A model generated the notes under the pieces. That model saw only the letters and a program-made list of their open reading frames with translations, did no database searches and was not told where the DNA came from. The position numbers were made by a program, and so were the translations under genes. From Epiperipatus broadwayi (lineage: Eukaryota; Onychophora; Udeonychophora; Euonychophora; Peripatidae): a stretch of 64,000 nucleotides of DNA. The stretch's first letter is position 1, and every line of letters starts with the position of its first letter. Positions 22,747 to 35,551 of this stretch are shown here, piece by piece. Where the stretch lies: contig JAQFVV010000560.1 of the NCBI GenBank assembly GCA_028023455.1, positions 106,001 through 170,000 on the forward strand, in the 5' to 3' direction.

Positions 22747-25700
22747 CACAAATGTGGTAACCAACCTTTCATCACCCCTCCAACTACCCATCATCATGCC
22801 GTACTTGTTGCGGCACTATAAATTGTAACCGTAAATTGTGTAATCTCAACTACGTAACGTAAGTGCACTAGGAATTACAACCTTGGTCACTGATCAACTC
22901 TCTTTGCACATTATCAGCTATTAAGAGCTGTATCCAAAAGCATATCATACTATTTATTTAATGCACAAAAGACCACAATCAACATCTGGGGCAATTTACT
23001 ACAGACAAAATTAATGAATTAACCTAATTTTTTATAATTTATTTGATCGCAGCCAGGGTATACCGCGAAGACCTATCATAGTATTATTATAAAACATATT
23101 AAACAAATTATAAGTGCAATTTTATCACTTTTAAACCTCAATTTGCAATTTTTATGGTATGCGACCCTATGGCCGACCATGTACAAGATAGCGTAATTTG
23201 TGGAACCACATAAAATTATGAAATTTTAAATCATCTATATGATTTCTAAGACAGATGCTAGTCCAGGTAAAGCTTTGCAATTAATAAACATGAATAATTG
23301 GGTTCTTTTATAATTTAATATATCATTGAGACTCTTATTGTATTGACGAATGAAAATTTAAAATTGTTAGGTAAATATTTAATCATATCATTATTGAATA
23401 AATCTGTTCACAAGTTTAATAATTAATTTGTATTTTATACTAGAATCAACTACGCAAAGCCACAATGATGGAAAAGGTAAATGGGATTTTATTGTACCTT
23501 ACCAATCATATACTACCAAAGACGAAAAGCATCTTAATGTTTTCTCAAAATATTAATAAATTCTTATATCATGTAGACAATAATATGTAATTCAATGGAT
23601 GCTCTATAATATATGCTCTATCCAAAGTTTATGATTTCTGATGTTATGAATGACACATAGCAACGGCACAGTAAGTTTAATTATAAATCAACTTTTATTT
23701 ACAAACTTTATGAACAATAAATAGTTAATTTCAATATTTTAAATAAAACATAAATAAATAAATAAATAATTAAATGATGGTTCAATAGACTTTCTTCAAT
23801 ACATTTATAGGTATAGTTTTAAAAAACCTAATCATACCTTATTCAATCTAATGCAATGAACATTGAGACAATTATTAAATTCAGCATTAACTTATGAAAT
23901 ATTGAACGTCATTTCCAGATTCAATAAATCCCTACTGTATACCTATAATAATATAATAAATAATATGATGTTTGTATGTTTTAGCTATAATGTAATCATT
24001 AATTAAAATGAAAATGTAAACTTACACTCCGGTAGATAATAATTAACCAACAGTTAATTATCATGAAGTACTTGAATAGAATGTCCTGTTGCCATTTATC
24101 AATCTAACCGATAAATTATGCTTACAAATGAAGAAGATGATTTGGCAGATTAACTAAAATACTTTGCCCAACTTATATCTGTGAAGCAAACATATTCCTG
24201 TGGATGTATTCATCTACACGTAGGAATTAAATAATACTAACGTTTTGCGTATTTAACACTATCATAAAGTCATACGTATAATCACACAATTCCGCGGATT
24301 AACCACCAGCGCAGGAATGTGTGTAAAATACAAAATGGCAATTAAAATAATCTGCAGATTAACCACCAGCACAGATTAAAGCCTTTAACATACTAAAACA
24401 ACATTATAATTTACTTCACATTAAAGTGCAAATCATCCCCCTCAATTCTTCTGATTATTCAGAATACGCTGACACTTTAGCAAATGTGGGTTCTTGCTTA
24501 GTAAAATATTACAATAATCAGGACAACTAATGTACTACTTATCTTGCTTAAAATAAACATGTATAATATAATGTAAATAATATTGGCATGGGAATATAAA
24601 TCTGGAAAGACTCACAAAATATCTCATAAAGATTGGTATATCTCGTGAATTCATTAAGTACTGTTTAAGCTTTCTCCGCAAGCGCTATTCTTTTGAATAA
24701 ATATTTTATTCAACCTTTATTAATTTAAATCTAACAAATATAATTTATGAACTTCATATGTGAGTTCATATAATGATAAAATTAAATAAATGTATTATTC
24801 ATTAACATATAACATTTAACGGTGTGTGTGTGATAAAACTAAATGTAAAGCATTTTATAGTTCAAATACATGAATTTTAGCAGATGTGTGTATCATAAAT
24901 TGGATTGTATAGCATTTTGTAACTCCTAATGTGATCCGTGGAATCCATGTACAATGTGTAGAATAATAAGTATATGAGGTAATAGCTATAACTGTAGTTA
25001 AATTCCATACATGCAATTATATCCATTTGATTAGTTATTAAAGCAATATTAGATTAACGATTTGCGTGGCTCTCTAAACATGAAACAATTTTAAAACAGG
25101 ATACACAGAATTTAAATGAAAATGTTTTTCATAAAGTTATTAATCCCTACATCTCTCTGTCAAAAGTGTTCCAAGTTTATCCTATCCATGCAAGTATTTA
25201 TTTATCCATTGCGTTAATCCAGGAATAACTAATTACAGCAATTAATTTATTCATTTTTAAATAGACGATACAATTATAAAAAACTTTGATTAATTATTTG
25301 AAAAATGTTTATGATCCAAGTGTTAAACAAATTAATTAGCAAATATTAATGGCATTGTAAAGTTAAATATCAATCAATATTATATTTTATCAGAATTAAA
25401 AAACGGAAATATTAAATATTTTGATAGCTTTAACGCTTTACTTTATTTTAACTTAAACTTTTTTCTTTTTAAAAAACAAATTTTCAATTTAATAAAACTT
25501 CTGTAATTAAAACACTGATTCAAATTTTCCAAATTGTAGAATAATAAATATTTCAAAACATACCAAATTCTTGTATTTAATTCTTTCAAACTGGGAAGCT
25601 CCGACATTTCAAAAATGCGATATTGGAAAACGCTACGGTGATTTGATTCAGTTGGCCGAACGACTTGAAAAGATCTTTAAATTTAGTGATCCATCTTAAT

Positions 25701-26233
25701 TATATAACACTAAGTTATTTTATGTTTATAACATATTTTGTGGTAATTTATTCACTTATTAATGGCTTCAAAATAAGCTCAGCAAATTTACACTATTTGC
25801 CTTGACCATTTCTGTTCTTCTTCCCACCAAAAGACAAACTAACAGATGATATTCTCCTAGAAATTCGCGCTCTTTTCTTTTATTACATTGAGACGCCTAC
25901 GCAATTGCTGTATTTATTTAATAATTTATTTTAACTGAATAAATGGTTATGTAAATTTAATAGAAATAATAATTTAAGATCATTTTTAAACAAATAAAAC
26001 AAAATATTTTTAATAATATTTTACCAAATTTTTATGTGTTGTAAATTTTAAAAAGTTAAACGTTCTGATATGAGTTAGCATATGGAACGAAGCAAATTTA
26101 AATTTATTAAAATAATATAAGACAGTAATCTTTTCAAGTGCGAATCAAGCCAACCAAATCACCAAGAGAAGAAAGAGAAATTTTTATATAAGTTAATCAA
26201 TTAATATATTTTCTACTAAAATATATGGTTACA
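22622..26233. mobile_element. TGTAACC...GGTTACA element inserted in a TA tract (3.6 kb)
   Basis: Starts TGTAACCAAAACATCTCGAG immediately after (TA)n and ends ATATATGGTTACA immediately before (TA)n. The 5' end has three tandem copies of a ~43-base unit (22622, 22665, 22709), each starting TGTAACCAAAA. Inside, ATTAACCACCAGC occurs twice, about 61 bases apart (24298 and 24359). No ORF over about 60 codons lies inside; the 90-codon minus frame at 22525-22797 is the tandem repeat read through. The TG...CA ends would suit an LTR, but 3.6 kb is long for one, and a terminal-inverted-repeat DNA transposon is equally possible. Confidence 0.6.
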
Positions 26234-26379
26234 ATATATATATATATATATATATGAATTGCAATGATGCAAAAATGATAACAAAGATGAAGAATTATAA
26301 TAAAATGTTAATTTATTTTAATTTTCTTAGTCGAGGGGAACTGTAGGAGTGTATATATATATATATACTCATACATACT

Positions 26380-28226
26380 TGTAATTACTATGTATACATT
26401 ATATTTGCATTATTATTATATTTATGAAAATAAATATATAAATTGTTAAGTTAGTATTTTTCCTTCTTTAAAATAAAAAAAAGACATTGACAAAAAGTGG
26501 TTGACAAGGTTATAAATGACCTTTGAGTTCACAGTTTATCGAATTAAAGGAAATGAAATTAACTTAGTGTTTTAATATCGAATTGTTATTGCAACAATGT
26601 AGAATGCATATGCTTCAGCAAACTGATGGAGCAAGATATAATATATTAATTCTATTATTTTGGTTACAAGACTAAGGATTCTATATTTTTTCAGCTATAT
26701 CCTCATAAAAATTTATACTATGTTCAAATTTAAAAGAACAGTATAAGATAGCATCTATATTTTGAACAATTTAATAATCATTAGAAGAAATTTCTAATAT
26801 TTTTTTCAAGAAAATAATCTGAATATATTTTTGTGTTCTACAAGAAATTGTTTGAATTACATCTTCTAAAATCTAACTGCATTAAAAAAAAAGAACATGC
26901 TTATAAAAACTTCACTTAAATTTAATGTACTTTACATTATAAAAAAAACACAAAGTGGCTAGAACACCAATTTATCATGGGATAGATAAAATGCACTTTC
27001 CTAATAAAATATATACGTGTGAATAACATCTTTTGCTGAATGCCTTAAAATTATAAAAAAAAAAGATCTTCAAAATAGAATTATAATTGTTAATAAAGGA
27101 CTGTGTATTAAGAAGATTAAATTTATGTATAAAGAGGAAACTAAATGTCAACTTAGGATATCCTAATATCATCTTCAAAGGATTTTCATTTGCAAGGAAC
27201 ATTTGAGATTATTGTATTAACTCTTATAAATACCATTTAAGTTTTTTGAAAATTATAATTGGGAAAAGTATATTTCATTTCCTTTATTATCATATTCATT
27301 TTATTATAAAAGTGAATAATAAGAGAGAATTAATAATTGAAAATATTTATATTTATATTTATGATTAATAAAGATTTAAATATCGGTTAAGAAATGTTAA
27401 TATGGGAAAAGAATAATGTGAACTTGAGGTAAGAGATTAAATTATTTTTAAATTCACATATTATTAGTTTCTATGACAAGACACTATATTGTTTATACTA
27501 ATACAAATAGTACAATAACAATAGTGTATAAGTGAATAAATGATTAACATTGTTGTGAAGTATATACTTTTTATATTAATAAATATAAGTTACGGACAAA
27601 CATTTTATCGAATGAAGGTATTATATACAAATGATTGGATTATTATTTATATAATCTAATTATTGTAAAATAATGTTAATATAAAAGACTTAATATTTGG
27701 ATACATATATTTTATATACATTGTAAATCATGTAGTGTTATAGGTTAGAAAATATATCTACCATAAGTAAATACAATATTTATATTTTTAATATAAGAAG
27801 GTAGATATATAAATATTTTTTATATATTGTAAAATTTAAATTATTTAATTGTTAAATGTAATAATTGTTTTTATATTAAATTAAATGAAGTCTTCAATTT
27901 CGTTTTATTTGATTTAAAGAGTTAGTGAGATTCGTTGTTAATATTACTTTAGATTATTGATAGGAACCACTGAAGAGAGTAAATTTTTAAACTTCCCTGA
28001 GTTCAAAATCTGAGCATAACGGTAAAGTTGATTAAGGTGAAAATTCACTTGATGCGGTTTACATATAATTTTTTTTTAATAATACATTAGTTACTAGAAA
28101 CAATTATAGTTTTATATCAAAATTAAATCACATCATTCATGGCATCCTATATGAAGACCTTAAATCTGACGATAGTGAGATGTGATTGCCTTAACTTATC
28201 TTGTTGAGAGGTTGTATACCATTACT
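26380..28226 (+). mobile_element. Probable 3' LTR (1.85-kb direct repeat, copy 2)
   Basis: Direct-orientation partner of 16893-18730. Landmarks shared by both include GACATTGACAAAA, TTATAAATGACCTTTG and TAATCTGAATATATTTT, then ATCACATCATTCATGGCATC. It ends ATACCATTAC and is followed by a TA run (28226-28239). The divergence between the two copies indicates an old insertion. Confidence 0.65.
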
Positions 28227-28473
28227 ATATATATATATATTATTTTTAGAGGAATTTATTAATATTATAGTGATAGATTAGATTTTTTTATAAACCAAGA
28301 AGTTCATGAGTTCAAACAACTGAAATTTAGATTATTGGATTGCTATTATATATAATAAAATTAAAAGGCTTGGACTTTGCTTAGTTGTGTAATTGCATGT
28401 TGGGATAATGGTGGAAGATTGTGGGCAAAAGATGATAAAATAAATGGAAGAATATAAAGAACCCATTTAAGTA

Positions 28474-30007
28474 ACTGGTAAAAATATAAATGAAAATAAA
28501 GAGTATGTTAAAATGTTTGATAAATATAATGAATTATATAATAAAATTTTAGAAGAACCCAAAGAGACTTTTGAATTAATTAACGACGATAATGTAGAAG
28601 AGAGTAAGTTCTCTGGAGAGTTACTTGAAAGAGAAACTATAGATAAACAAGAGAATTTTGACAGATATAATGACATTAATAAAAAAGTTGATAAATATGT
28701 AGGGATGTAATTAATATGATTGGATAAAAAGTATCTAAGTTTATGAGACAATGAGTTACGAAAAATTATGGACAATACTAGTAATAAATTTAGGGATAAA
28801 ATGCAAAATCTAGTTCAGAAATGTAGCATTAATTGTGGAAATGTTTATTCAAGATTTAATAGCTATAAAAAATATTATTCATAAAATTAAAGATTTAAAA
28901 CTTAAAGTAAAATTTGTGAAAGTGTAAGTTGATGAGAATAGAGATTTAGGCAAAGCTAAAGTAAAATTTAAATTTAAACGTAAGGAGAAAATCAAAATAG
29001 ATTTTTTTAGAGAAATATTTAAACAGGATGGAAATATGAAGAAAATTAAAGTGAAATTCAAAAAGATGAGTAAGAAAAATATTAATATAAATTATCTTAG
29101 AGAAAGTATAGACGTTTTAAGAGATGTTGATAAAGCAAAAGTAATATTTAAAAGAATGAGTAAAAAGATAGTTAATCTGAATCTTGGTAGAAAAATAATT
29201 GATGAGAAAAAAGATATTGGGAATGCTAAGGATAAACTTAAAATAATAAATGATGATGTGATTAATGGACATTTTCTTTAAGAAAACGCAAATAAGGAAA
29301 GAAATTTAAGTAAAATTAAAGTCAAACTTAAAACAATTGATATAGAACAAGATAATATTAATGTTTTTAAACAAAATGATTTTCAAAATTTATTTAATGT
29401 TGAAGTTGTATCACATCAATCTGATTTGGGATTTTTAAAGGATTGTTTAGAAAATTTGAATGAATATGATTCAAAATTTCTCAGAGGACTGTCTTCAATT
29501 GAACATAGAACAAGTGAAGTAAAACAAAGACTTGCTCAAGCCAATGATGCTTATCAGAATATTCAAACGAAATGTAATAAATTATCTAATAAATTAGTAA
29601 CTATTGTTGATAAAAATAAAAAAATATATATTTATGCTTATGATCAAGTTAATATTTATACAAAAGATATAGAGGCAGAATATAAAAAGATAATAGCAAA
29701 ATGTTTAGCTGCTGATCCCAAAATTATTCAAAATCAATTGAACAATACCAAAACATTATATAGAAATCTTGTAAATCGAAACAACCTTCTTCACAGAGTT
29801 CAAAAAACTGAAAATTCTCTCTGAGAAGAATTAAAATGCACTGTTGATTATTATTTATTTAAAGAGAACTTGGACAAAGATCTAGATGATCTGGAATATA
29901 GATATGAACAAATTAATGTGGTTATTAGTAAGAAAAATAATATTCTTCAAACCATGTTAGTCCTCAGAAAGATCACAAATTTAAGTTTTTCAATATATCA
30001 TAATTAA
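28474..30007 (+). pseudogene. Unrecognised repeat-containing and coiled-coil ORF, broken
   Basis: Joined across several frame breaks, this region encodes a lysine-rich protein. The first piece (to 28710) contains KYNELYNKILEEPKETFEL. The middle (about 28870-29340) has about five degenerate repeats of roughly 31 residues built around KAKVKFKKM-type phrases, for example IKVKFKKMSKKNI and AKVIFKRMSKKIV. The clearest intact piece, 29426-29824, is a predicted coiled coil (FLKDCLENLNEYDSKFLRGL, VKQRLAQANDAYQNIQTK). The last part continues in frame after a stop to LDDLEYRYEQINVV, stopping at 30007. It starts about 240 bases after the second LTR, as gag does after the first. No catalytic motif seen; I do not recognise the family. 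Confidence 0.5.
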
Positions 30008-30389
30008 TGAATATTTAAATACAAATCTTGCACTAATAATGTATACTTATAAAATTTGTAAAAATGTAAATAGGTGTTTACATTTTTTTTAGTTTATTTA
30101 ACTAAAAATATTACTCATGGATAATTGAAAGAATTGTACATGTATAGTTGAGGAGTTAATTTTCTACCACAGATGTAGTTAGTTATTTGCAAGCAAATTT
30201 TTTTTTGGTTGATTAAGGAGTATGGTAAAAGATCAACAAGTCTACGCTTATTTTAATAGTCATTTGTTAGATTTAAAAAAAACTCCTTGATTTATATATA
30301 TATATATTAAGTATTATTATTGTTTATAGTTATTAGTTATAGTTATTGTTGTTTGGATTTATTATTTTGTTTATTTGTTAATGGTACAT

Positions 30390-30526
<137 letters not shown>

Positions 30527-31840
30527 TATTTTTTATTTTTTTTAATGGTGAAATTTTTAAATGATAGGAATGATATATTCTAATTAATATATGTATATAC
30601 TAATCTTATAAATAAAAACATATTAATGGTGAATTATAAAAAAAGATTATTTTATTTTAAGTGATTATTTTAAAAAAATGCAATGTAATATATTTTATGT
30701 GATAAATATTTTTTTAGTGCCAGAATCATTATGAAGTTTATTAAATTCACAACTTAATGGAGAATAATTTCATATTTTAATTAGTATTTAATTTTGAGGA
30801 CCACTTATACAAGTCAATGCTCATTGACATATTTAGATATGCCTAAGTTTACTTATTTAATGTGTATATAACATTCATTAAAATTCCTTTTGTTTCTAGT
30901 ACATATTTTATAAGTTAGTCAAATTAACCCTGAGATTATATTGTGATAATAAGTCTTATTACTATTGCTCTGTATGATTTTACATTTATTTCATGTATAG
31001 CTAGTTGGAAGGGCAGATAAGTAATTTGTTTAAATATAATTGGAATATTGTTATCCATTACATTTTGGTTTCTCACTGATTGGGGCTAGTTTATTTCTTT
31101 TATATGTGAAGGGATTTTTCTTGTATTTGATCCATAACATTTGGGATAAAAATGTTTATTACATTTAGTGTGTAACATATTAGGCATAAGTATTTAGATT
31201 CTTCATATGTGTATAACTATCATCCATTATATTTGCCACTCAATGGTTGGAACAATTTTATCTTACTTCATTTAAATTATATTATTTATTACATTTGGCT
31301 TTCCCAATGATTGGATCCATTTAAATTGTAAAGATCTTTCTTTATATGTATAATACAATTGGTGACAGTCATACTATTACATTTGGCATGTCATCAATAG
31401 GACTTGGTTAACTGATGATTATTGTTAAAGAGCTCATACTATTACTTTTGTCATCTAACGTTTTGGGCATTCTTTTCTTAGTACATGTGTACGATAAGCT
31501 ATATTATGTACTATCACATTTGTCGTTTCCAACTAGGGCAATTATCCATACATATCACAATATATAAAAGTAGAAAGAAGTCCTTAGAATTTTTTTAATA
31601 TTTTCTTCCACCACATTATCTCAAGCACAGTTAAGCGTAACAACACCCATTTGAAAAATGTATAATGAGGTTAAGCTATATTTTTTTTATATTTGTGTAT
31701 CATGTGTATCGGTTGCTTAAGATAGAGTAGAGAGAGATTATCAAATAAATAATTTTAAGATCAAGACTTTTTACTTATATAATCTAACATTTATATTGAA
31801 TGAAAGATGAAATAAAATATCTCTGCATTAAAGTTTCTAG
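30527..31840. repeat. Non-coding region with degenerate ~65-105-bp tandem motif
   Basis: From about 31050 to 31540 the phrase TATTACATTTGGC, followed by roughly AATGATTGGA, recurs at about 31053, 31159, 31225, 31289, 31372, 31438 and 31514. Spacings are 64-106 bases. Copies are strongly diverged. No ORF. It may be an old satellite or the tandem UTR of a retroelement. Confidence 0.45.
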
Positions 31841-31842
31841 AA

Positions 31843-31843
31843 C

Positions 31844-31887
<44 letters not shown>
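31843..31887. repeat. (TA)n microsatellite before the 155-bp repeat
   Basis: TA run ending TACATATACAGGG. Similar TA runs border the other copies of the 155-bp repeat. Confidence 0.9.
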
Positions 31888-31894
<7 letters not shown>

Positions 31895-32208
31895 CAGGGA
31901 ATATTAAAATTTAAATTAAATATTTAATGTATAAAAATAATATTTACGGTTCCTTCAAAATATTCAATATTAATAAATCTAATTTTAAATAAAACGCTTA
32001 ATTAACTACCTGTAGGCTCTTCTGTTGTTGTTGCTATTGTCAATATATATATATATATACAGGGAACATTAAAATTTAAATTAAATATTTAATGTATAAA
32101 AATAATATTTACGATTCCTTCAAAATATTCAATATTAATAAATCTAATTTAAAATAAAACGCTTAATTAACTACCTTTAGGCTCTTCTGTTGTGGTTGCT
32201 ATTGTCGG
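31888..32208 (+). repeat. 155-bp repeat, copies 1 and 2 in tandem, TA-linked
   Basis: Copy 1 (31888-32042) and copy 2 (32058-32206) both read CAGGGAA(T/C)ATTAAAATTT through AAAACGCTTAATTAACTACC to TTGCTATTGTC. They are separated by a short TA run. A third copy in the same orientation is at 36822-36966, on the far side of the big palindrome. No coding capacity; no recognised family. Confidence 0.85.
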
Positions 32209-32258
32209 AATATATATATATATTGACATATATTTCAGTGTGTGTATATCTTTCTATT

Positions 32259-32331
<73 letters not shown>

Positions 32332-32428
32332 ATTACAAGCATAAAGCTAAACTAGTCAATATAAAATCAAAACTACCCCAAATCTAAAATTAAACCAGAC
32401 CAGAATAAAAATAATATTAAAACACAAC

Positions 32429-32466
32429 CTAAGGTTTCACTGCTACAAGCAGACTTCTCAAGTGTA
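32429..32466 (-). other. Stem-loop plus TGAAAC motif, PLE-E 3' UTR (left arm)
   Basis: On the minus strand CTGC-TTGTA-GCAG is followed by TGAAACC, 3' of the PLE-E stop. It is identical to the motif at 36706-36745. Confidence 0.55.
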
Positions 32467-32503
32467 AAGAAATAATAAAAAAAAACACAACTTATATATA
32501 CTA

Positions 32504-33379
32504 TTAAAAACTACCCACAAATCCATTCACTTCCCATCCACCCTTAATATTAAAAGAACTCTTAAATAAGTTAATTGCTTCAGAATCATAAATTTTCAAT
32601 AATAAAGACTCTTTAATTCTTCTTTTGATTTCATTTCTCTCAAAGAAGACAACCTTAGCTTCATCAAAATCAATAGTGTGGCCTGTATCTTTTTCATGGA
32701 CATACAAAGCAGAACTAAGATATCTATTTTTAACTCTACTTTTATGAACCTTTACTCTTTCATTTAAACTCAAACTACTCTGACCTATGTAAACCTTCTT
32801 ACAAAATAAACAAGGAATAAAATATACCACACCAGGAATAGTCTTTCTATCAAAAACTTCCTTTGTATTATTCAATAAATTATTCAATGTAACACCCCTT
32901 TTCCAAGCAATTTTCTTATTTCCAAACAATTTACTATTTCTACACACAATTTTATAAGAAGACAATTTAAATGGCAAAGAAATAAAATCATATTTTTCTT
33001 TAACCTTTACATCCTTACAAATATTACTATTAAATAAAATACTTTTAACAAATTTATCAGAGTATCCAACACTTAAATAATCTTTATAAAATTGATATTT
33101 CTGAAACAAAGCTACCCCCCTAGAATTATTTAATTTAATATTCCTATGACAATAATTCCTTAAAGCAGCTACTTTATGAGATACAGACTGATAGCTATCA
33201 GGTTTAATTATAGATCTTAATTCTTTACTTTTAACTAAATGACTGCACAATAAACAATTAGTTTCTATATTTCTAATCACCAAAAGATCTAAAAATTTTA
33301 ACTTACCAAAATCTAACCCCCCTCCTTCTAACACAAATTTTATAGAAGGATCAAAACAATTAAACTTAATTATATACAC
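32504..33379 (-). CDS. PLE-E connector and GIY-YIG endonuclease, left arm (5'-truncated)
   Basis: An open frame of about 290 codons encodes the region after RT motif C and the C-terminal nuclease of a Penelope-like protein. From about residue 185 it has GVVYFIPCLFCKKVYIG, with the close Cys pair and YIG, then NERVKVH and DTGH, so the GIY-YIG core plus CCHH-type zinc ligands are present. The later SLLLKIYDSEAIN holds the glutamate/asparagine end. The RT YVDD segment is absent because the copy begins inside NCFDPSIK; the first codons (MYII...) come from filler sequence. The right-arm twin is longer. As a lone nuclease it cannot be an autonomous element. Confidence 0.85.
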   Translation of the reverse strand: MYIIKFNCFDPSIKFVLEGGGLDFGKLKFLDLLVIRNIETNCLLCSHLVKSKELRSIIKPDSYQSVSHKVAALRNYCHRNIKLNNSRGVALFQKYQFYKDYLSVGYSDKFVKSILFNSNICKDVKVKEKYDFISLPFKLSSYKIVCRNSKLFGNKKIAWKRGVTLNNLLNNTKEVFDRKTIPGVVYFIPCLFCKKVYIGQSSLSLNERVKVHKSRVKNRYLSSALYVHEKDTGHTIDFDEAKVVFFERNEIKRRIKESLLLKIYDSEAINLFKSSFNIKGGWEVNGFVGSF

Positions 33380-33432
33380 ATCTTTTCACTTCTTTTTCTT
33401 TTTAAATTATAGCTCCATGATAATAAATATAT
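33375..33432. other. Filler sequence unique to the left palindrome arm
   Basis: These ~58 bases, containing ATTATAGCTCCATGATAATA, have no counterpart in the right arm, which has a 261-bp hairpin at the matching place. The flanks on both sides match the right arm exactly or nearly so. Confidence 0.75.
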
Positions 33433-33500
33433 AAATTCAACATTCCTTTTCTTTTTAAAACTTGTTTTTATTCCAACTATAATTTTCTTTCTCCTTCCAA

Positions 33501-33542
33501 TACAACGTTTCAACTACATTCTGTAGTCATTATCAAGTTTCC
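33501..33542 (-). other. Stem-loop plus TGAAACGTTG motif, PLE-D 3' UTR (left arm)
   Basis: On the minus strand CTTGATAATG precedes ACTACA-GAA-TGTAGT and then TGAAACGTTG. Mirror of 35435-35476. Confidence 0.55.
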
Positions 33543-33845
33543 TTAAAAAATAATAATAATAATAAAATAAATAAATAAAAATAAAAAACAAAAATAATAA
33601 CACAAATAAATAAAATATTAATACATTCCAAATACATAATATTCAATTAAAACCATAATATTATTATAATCTACAAATACAATTATTTACCTCCTTCCCT
33701 ATCTTTAATTATTTCTTTTAAATTACCTTTATAAATTAATACTCTTCTTATATAAATTTATTATCTTTTCTCTAAATCTTTACCCATTAACATTCTTTTT
33801 ATAATCCCCCCCCCTTTTATTTTTATATATTATTCTTATATTATC

Positions 33846-34534
33846 TTATTTTTTATCTCTATTTATTAACATTCTATTTAATACTGGTTTATAATGATCT
33901 ATATATACTTCCTCTTTTTTTATTCTCTCTTTAAAATTTGTAACGCATTCCAATGGCCTTATATCAAAATTTTTATGCTTAAATTCCTTTTTATGAATAT
34001 ATATAGCAGATTTTTTATCATATAAATGCTGCCTTAATCTAGTTTTTAATTTATTCTTACTTGTTCCTATATAATTCATATTTATAGGACTTTTTTCACA
34101 ATCCATACATTTAATTATATATACTGAATTTATACATTCTAAAATATCAATTTTATCAATTTTATCATAATCATTTATTAACTCACCCAAACATTGTTTC
34201 CTTTTATAAACAGGGCAAATTAATGTATTATATCTCCTATTAAAATACCTAAAAAATTTCTTAATTTTAAAAAATAAATGTCTTGATACCCTAAATCCTA
34301 TATAAATTATTTTATTTTCTCCATTTTTATTCAATTTAATCTTTCTTTTTATATTTTCAATATTATAATTAGATATCAATTTTTTTACAATATATTCAGG
34401 ATAATCATTTTTAATACATTCCCCCCTAATATTATTTATTTCATTCTTAAAAAACATTTCATTTGAACATACCTTAACAGCCCTAATAATCTTATTATTA
34501 ACAATATTAAGCTTGCAATGTTTTTCAATATCAG
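33846..34534 (-). CDS. PLE-D GIY-YIG endonuclease, left arm (5'-truncated)
   Basis: The ATG-started frame is 203 codons. The frame stays open upstream to the palindrome centre (YLSDIEKHCKLNIV...), which fits a truncated longer polyprotein. The C-terminal half has VYIIKCMDC (Cys pair), MNYIGTS (YIG), KLKTRLRQH (Arg and His), IHKKEFKH and PVLNRML, so it is a PLE-type nuclease different in sequence from PLE-E. No RT motif is present. The right-arm twin is identical over 91 residues and then breaks. A separate tail of the same family is fused to an RTE element at 16377. Confidence 0.8.
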
Positions 34535-35525
34535 ATAAATAATATTAGGGGGGAATGTATTAAAAATGATTATCCTGAATATATTGTAAAAAAAATGATA
34601 TCTAATTATAATATTGAAAATATAAAAAGAAAGATTAAATTGAATAAAAATGGAGAAAATAAAATAATTTATATAGGATTTAGGGTATCAAGACATTTAT
34701 TTTTTAAAATTAAGAAATTTTTTAGGTATTTTAATAGGAGATATAATACATTAATTTGCCCTGTTTATAAAAGGAAACAATGTTTGGGTGAGTTAATAAA
34801 TGATTATGATAAAATTGATAAAATTGATATTTTAGAATGTATAAATTCAGTATATATAATTAAATGTATGGATTAGTGAAAAAGTAATATAAATATGAAT
34901 TATATAGGAACAAGTAAGAATAAATTAAAAACTAGATTAGGCAGCATTTATATGATAAAAAATCTGCTATATATTCATAAAAGGAATTTAAGCATAAAAA
35001 TTTTGATATAAGGCCATTGGAATGCTTACAAATTTTAAAAGAGAGAATAAAAGAGGAAGTATATATAGATCATTATAAACCAGTATTAAATAGAATGTTA
35101 ATAAATAGAGATAAAAAATAAGATAATATAAGAATAATATATAAAAAAAAAAAAAAGGGGGGGGGGGATTATAAAAAGAATGTTAATGGGTAAAGATTTA
35201 GAGAAAAGATAATAAATTTATATAAGAAGAGTATTAATTTATAAAGGTAATTTAAAAGAAATAATTAAAGATAGGGAAGGAGGTAAATAATTGTATTTGT
35301 AGATTATAATAATATTATGGTTTTAATTGAATATTATGTATTTGGAATGTATTAATATTTTATTTATTTGTGTTATTATTTTTGTTTTTTATTTTTATTT
35401 ATTTATTTTATTATTATTATTATTTTTTAAGGAAACTTGATAATGACTACAGAATGTAGTTGAAACGTTGTATTGGAAGGAGAAAGAAAATTATAGTTGG
35501 AATAAAAACAAGTTTTAAAAAGAAA
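34535..35525 (+). pseudogene. PLE-D, right arm copy (frameshifted) with 3' UTR
   Basis: Residues 34595-34870 match the left-arm PLE-D protein without change up to IIKCMD. A stop at 34874 and several one-base indels in A-runs (for example around 34925, 34970 and 35030) then break the frame. The C-terminus PVLNRMLINRD is still readable at 35080-35118. A poly-A/poly-G run lies at 35142-35168. The 3' UTR has the stem-loop at 35435-35476 and ends ...CAAGTTTTAAAAAGAA. The concentration of differences in homopolymers means sequencing error is a real alternative to decay. Confidence 0.8.
35435..35476 (+). other. Stem-loop plus TGAAACGTTG motif, PLE-D 3' UTR (right arm)
   Basis: CTTGATAATG, then ACTACA paired with TGTAGT across GAA, then TGAAACGTTG. 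Same layout as 16719-16757 and 33501-33542. The flanking order, a TGATxATG-like box, stem, GAAAC, recalls a hammerhead core, but the CTGATGA box is altered. Confidence 0.5.
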
Positions 35526-35551
35526 AGGAATGTTGAATTTATATATTTAAT

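Noticed and set aside
22525-22797. 90-codon minus frame with repeated WLEMFWLQ
   Set aside because: Produced by the ~43-bp tandem repeat at the end of the TGTAACC element and a TA run; no domain.
28467-29061. Minus-strand frames opposite the coiled-coil ORF
   Set aside because: Shadow frames of the lysine-rich plus-strand reading; hydrophobic composition is the complement of AAA codons.
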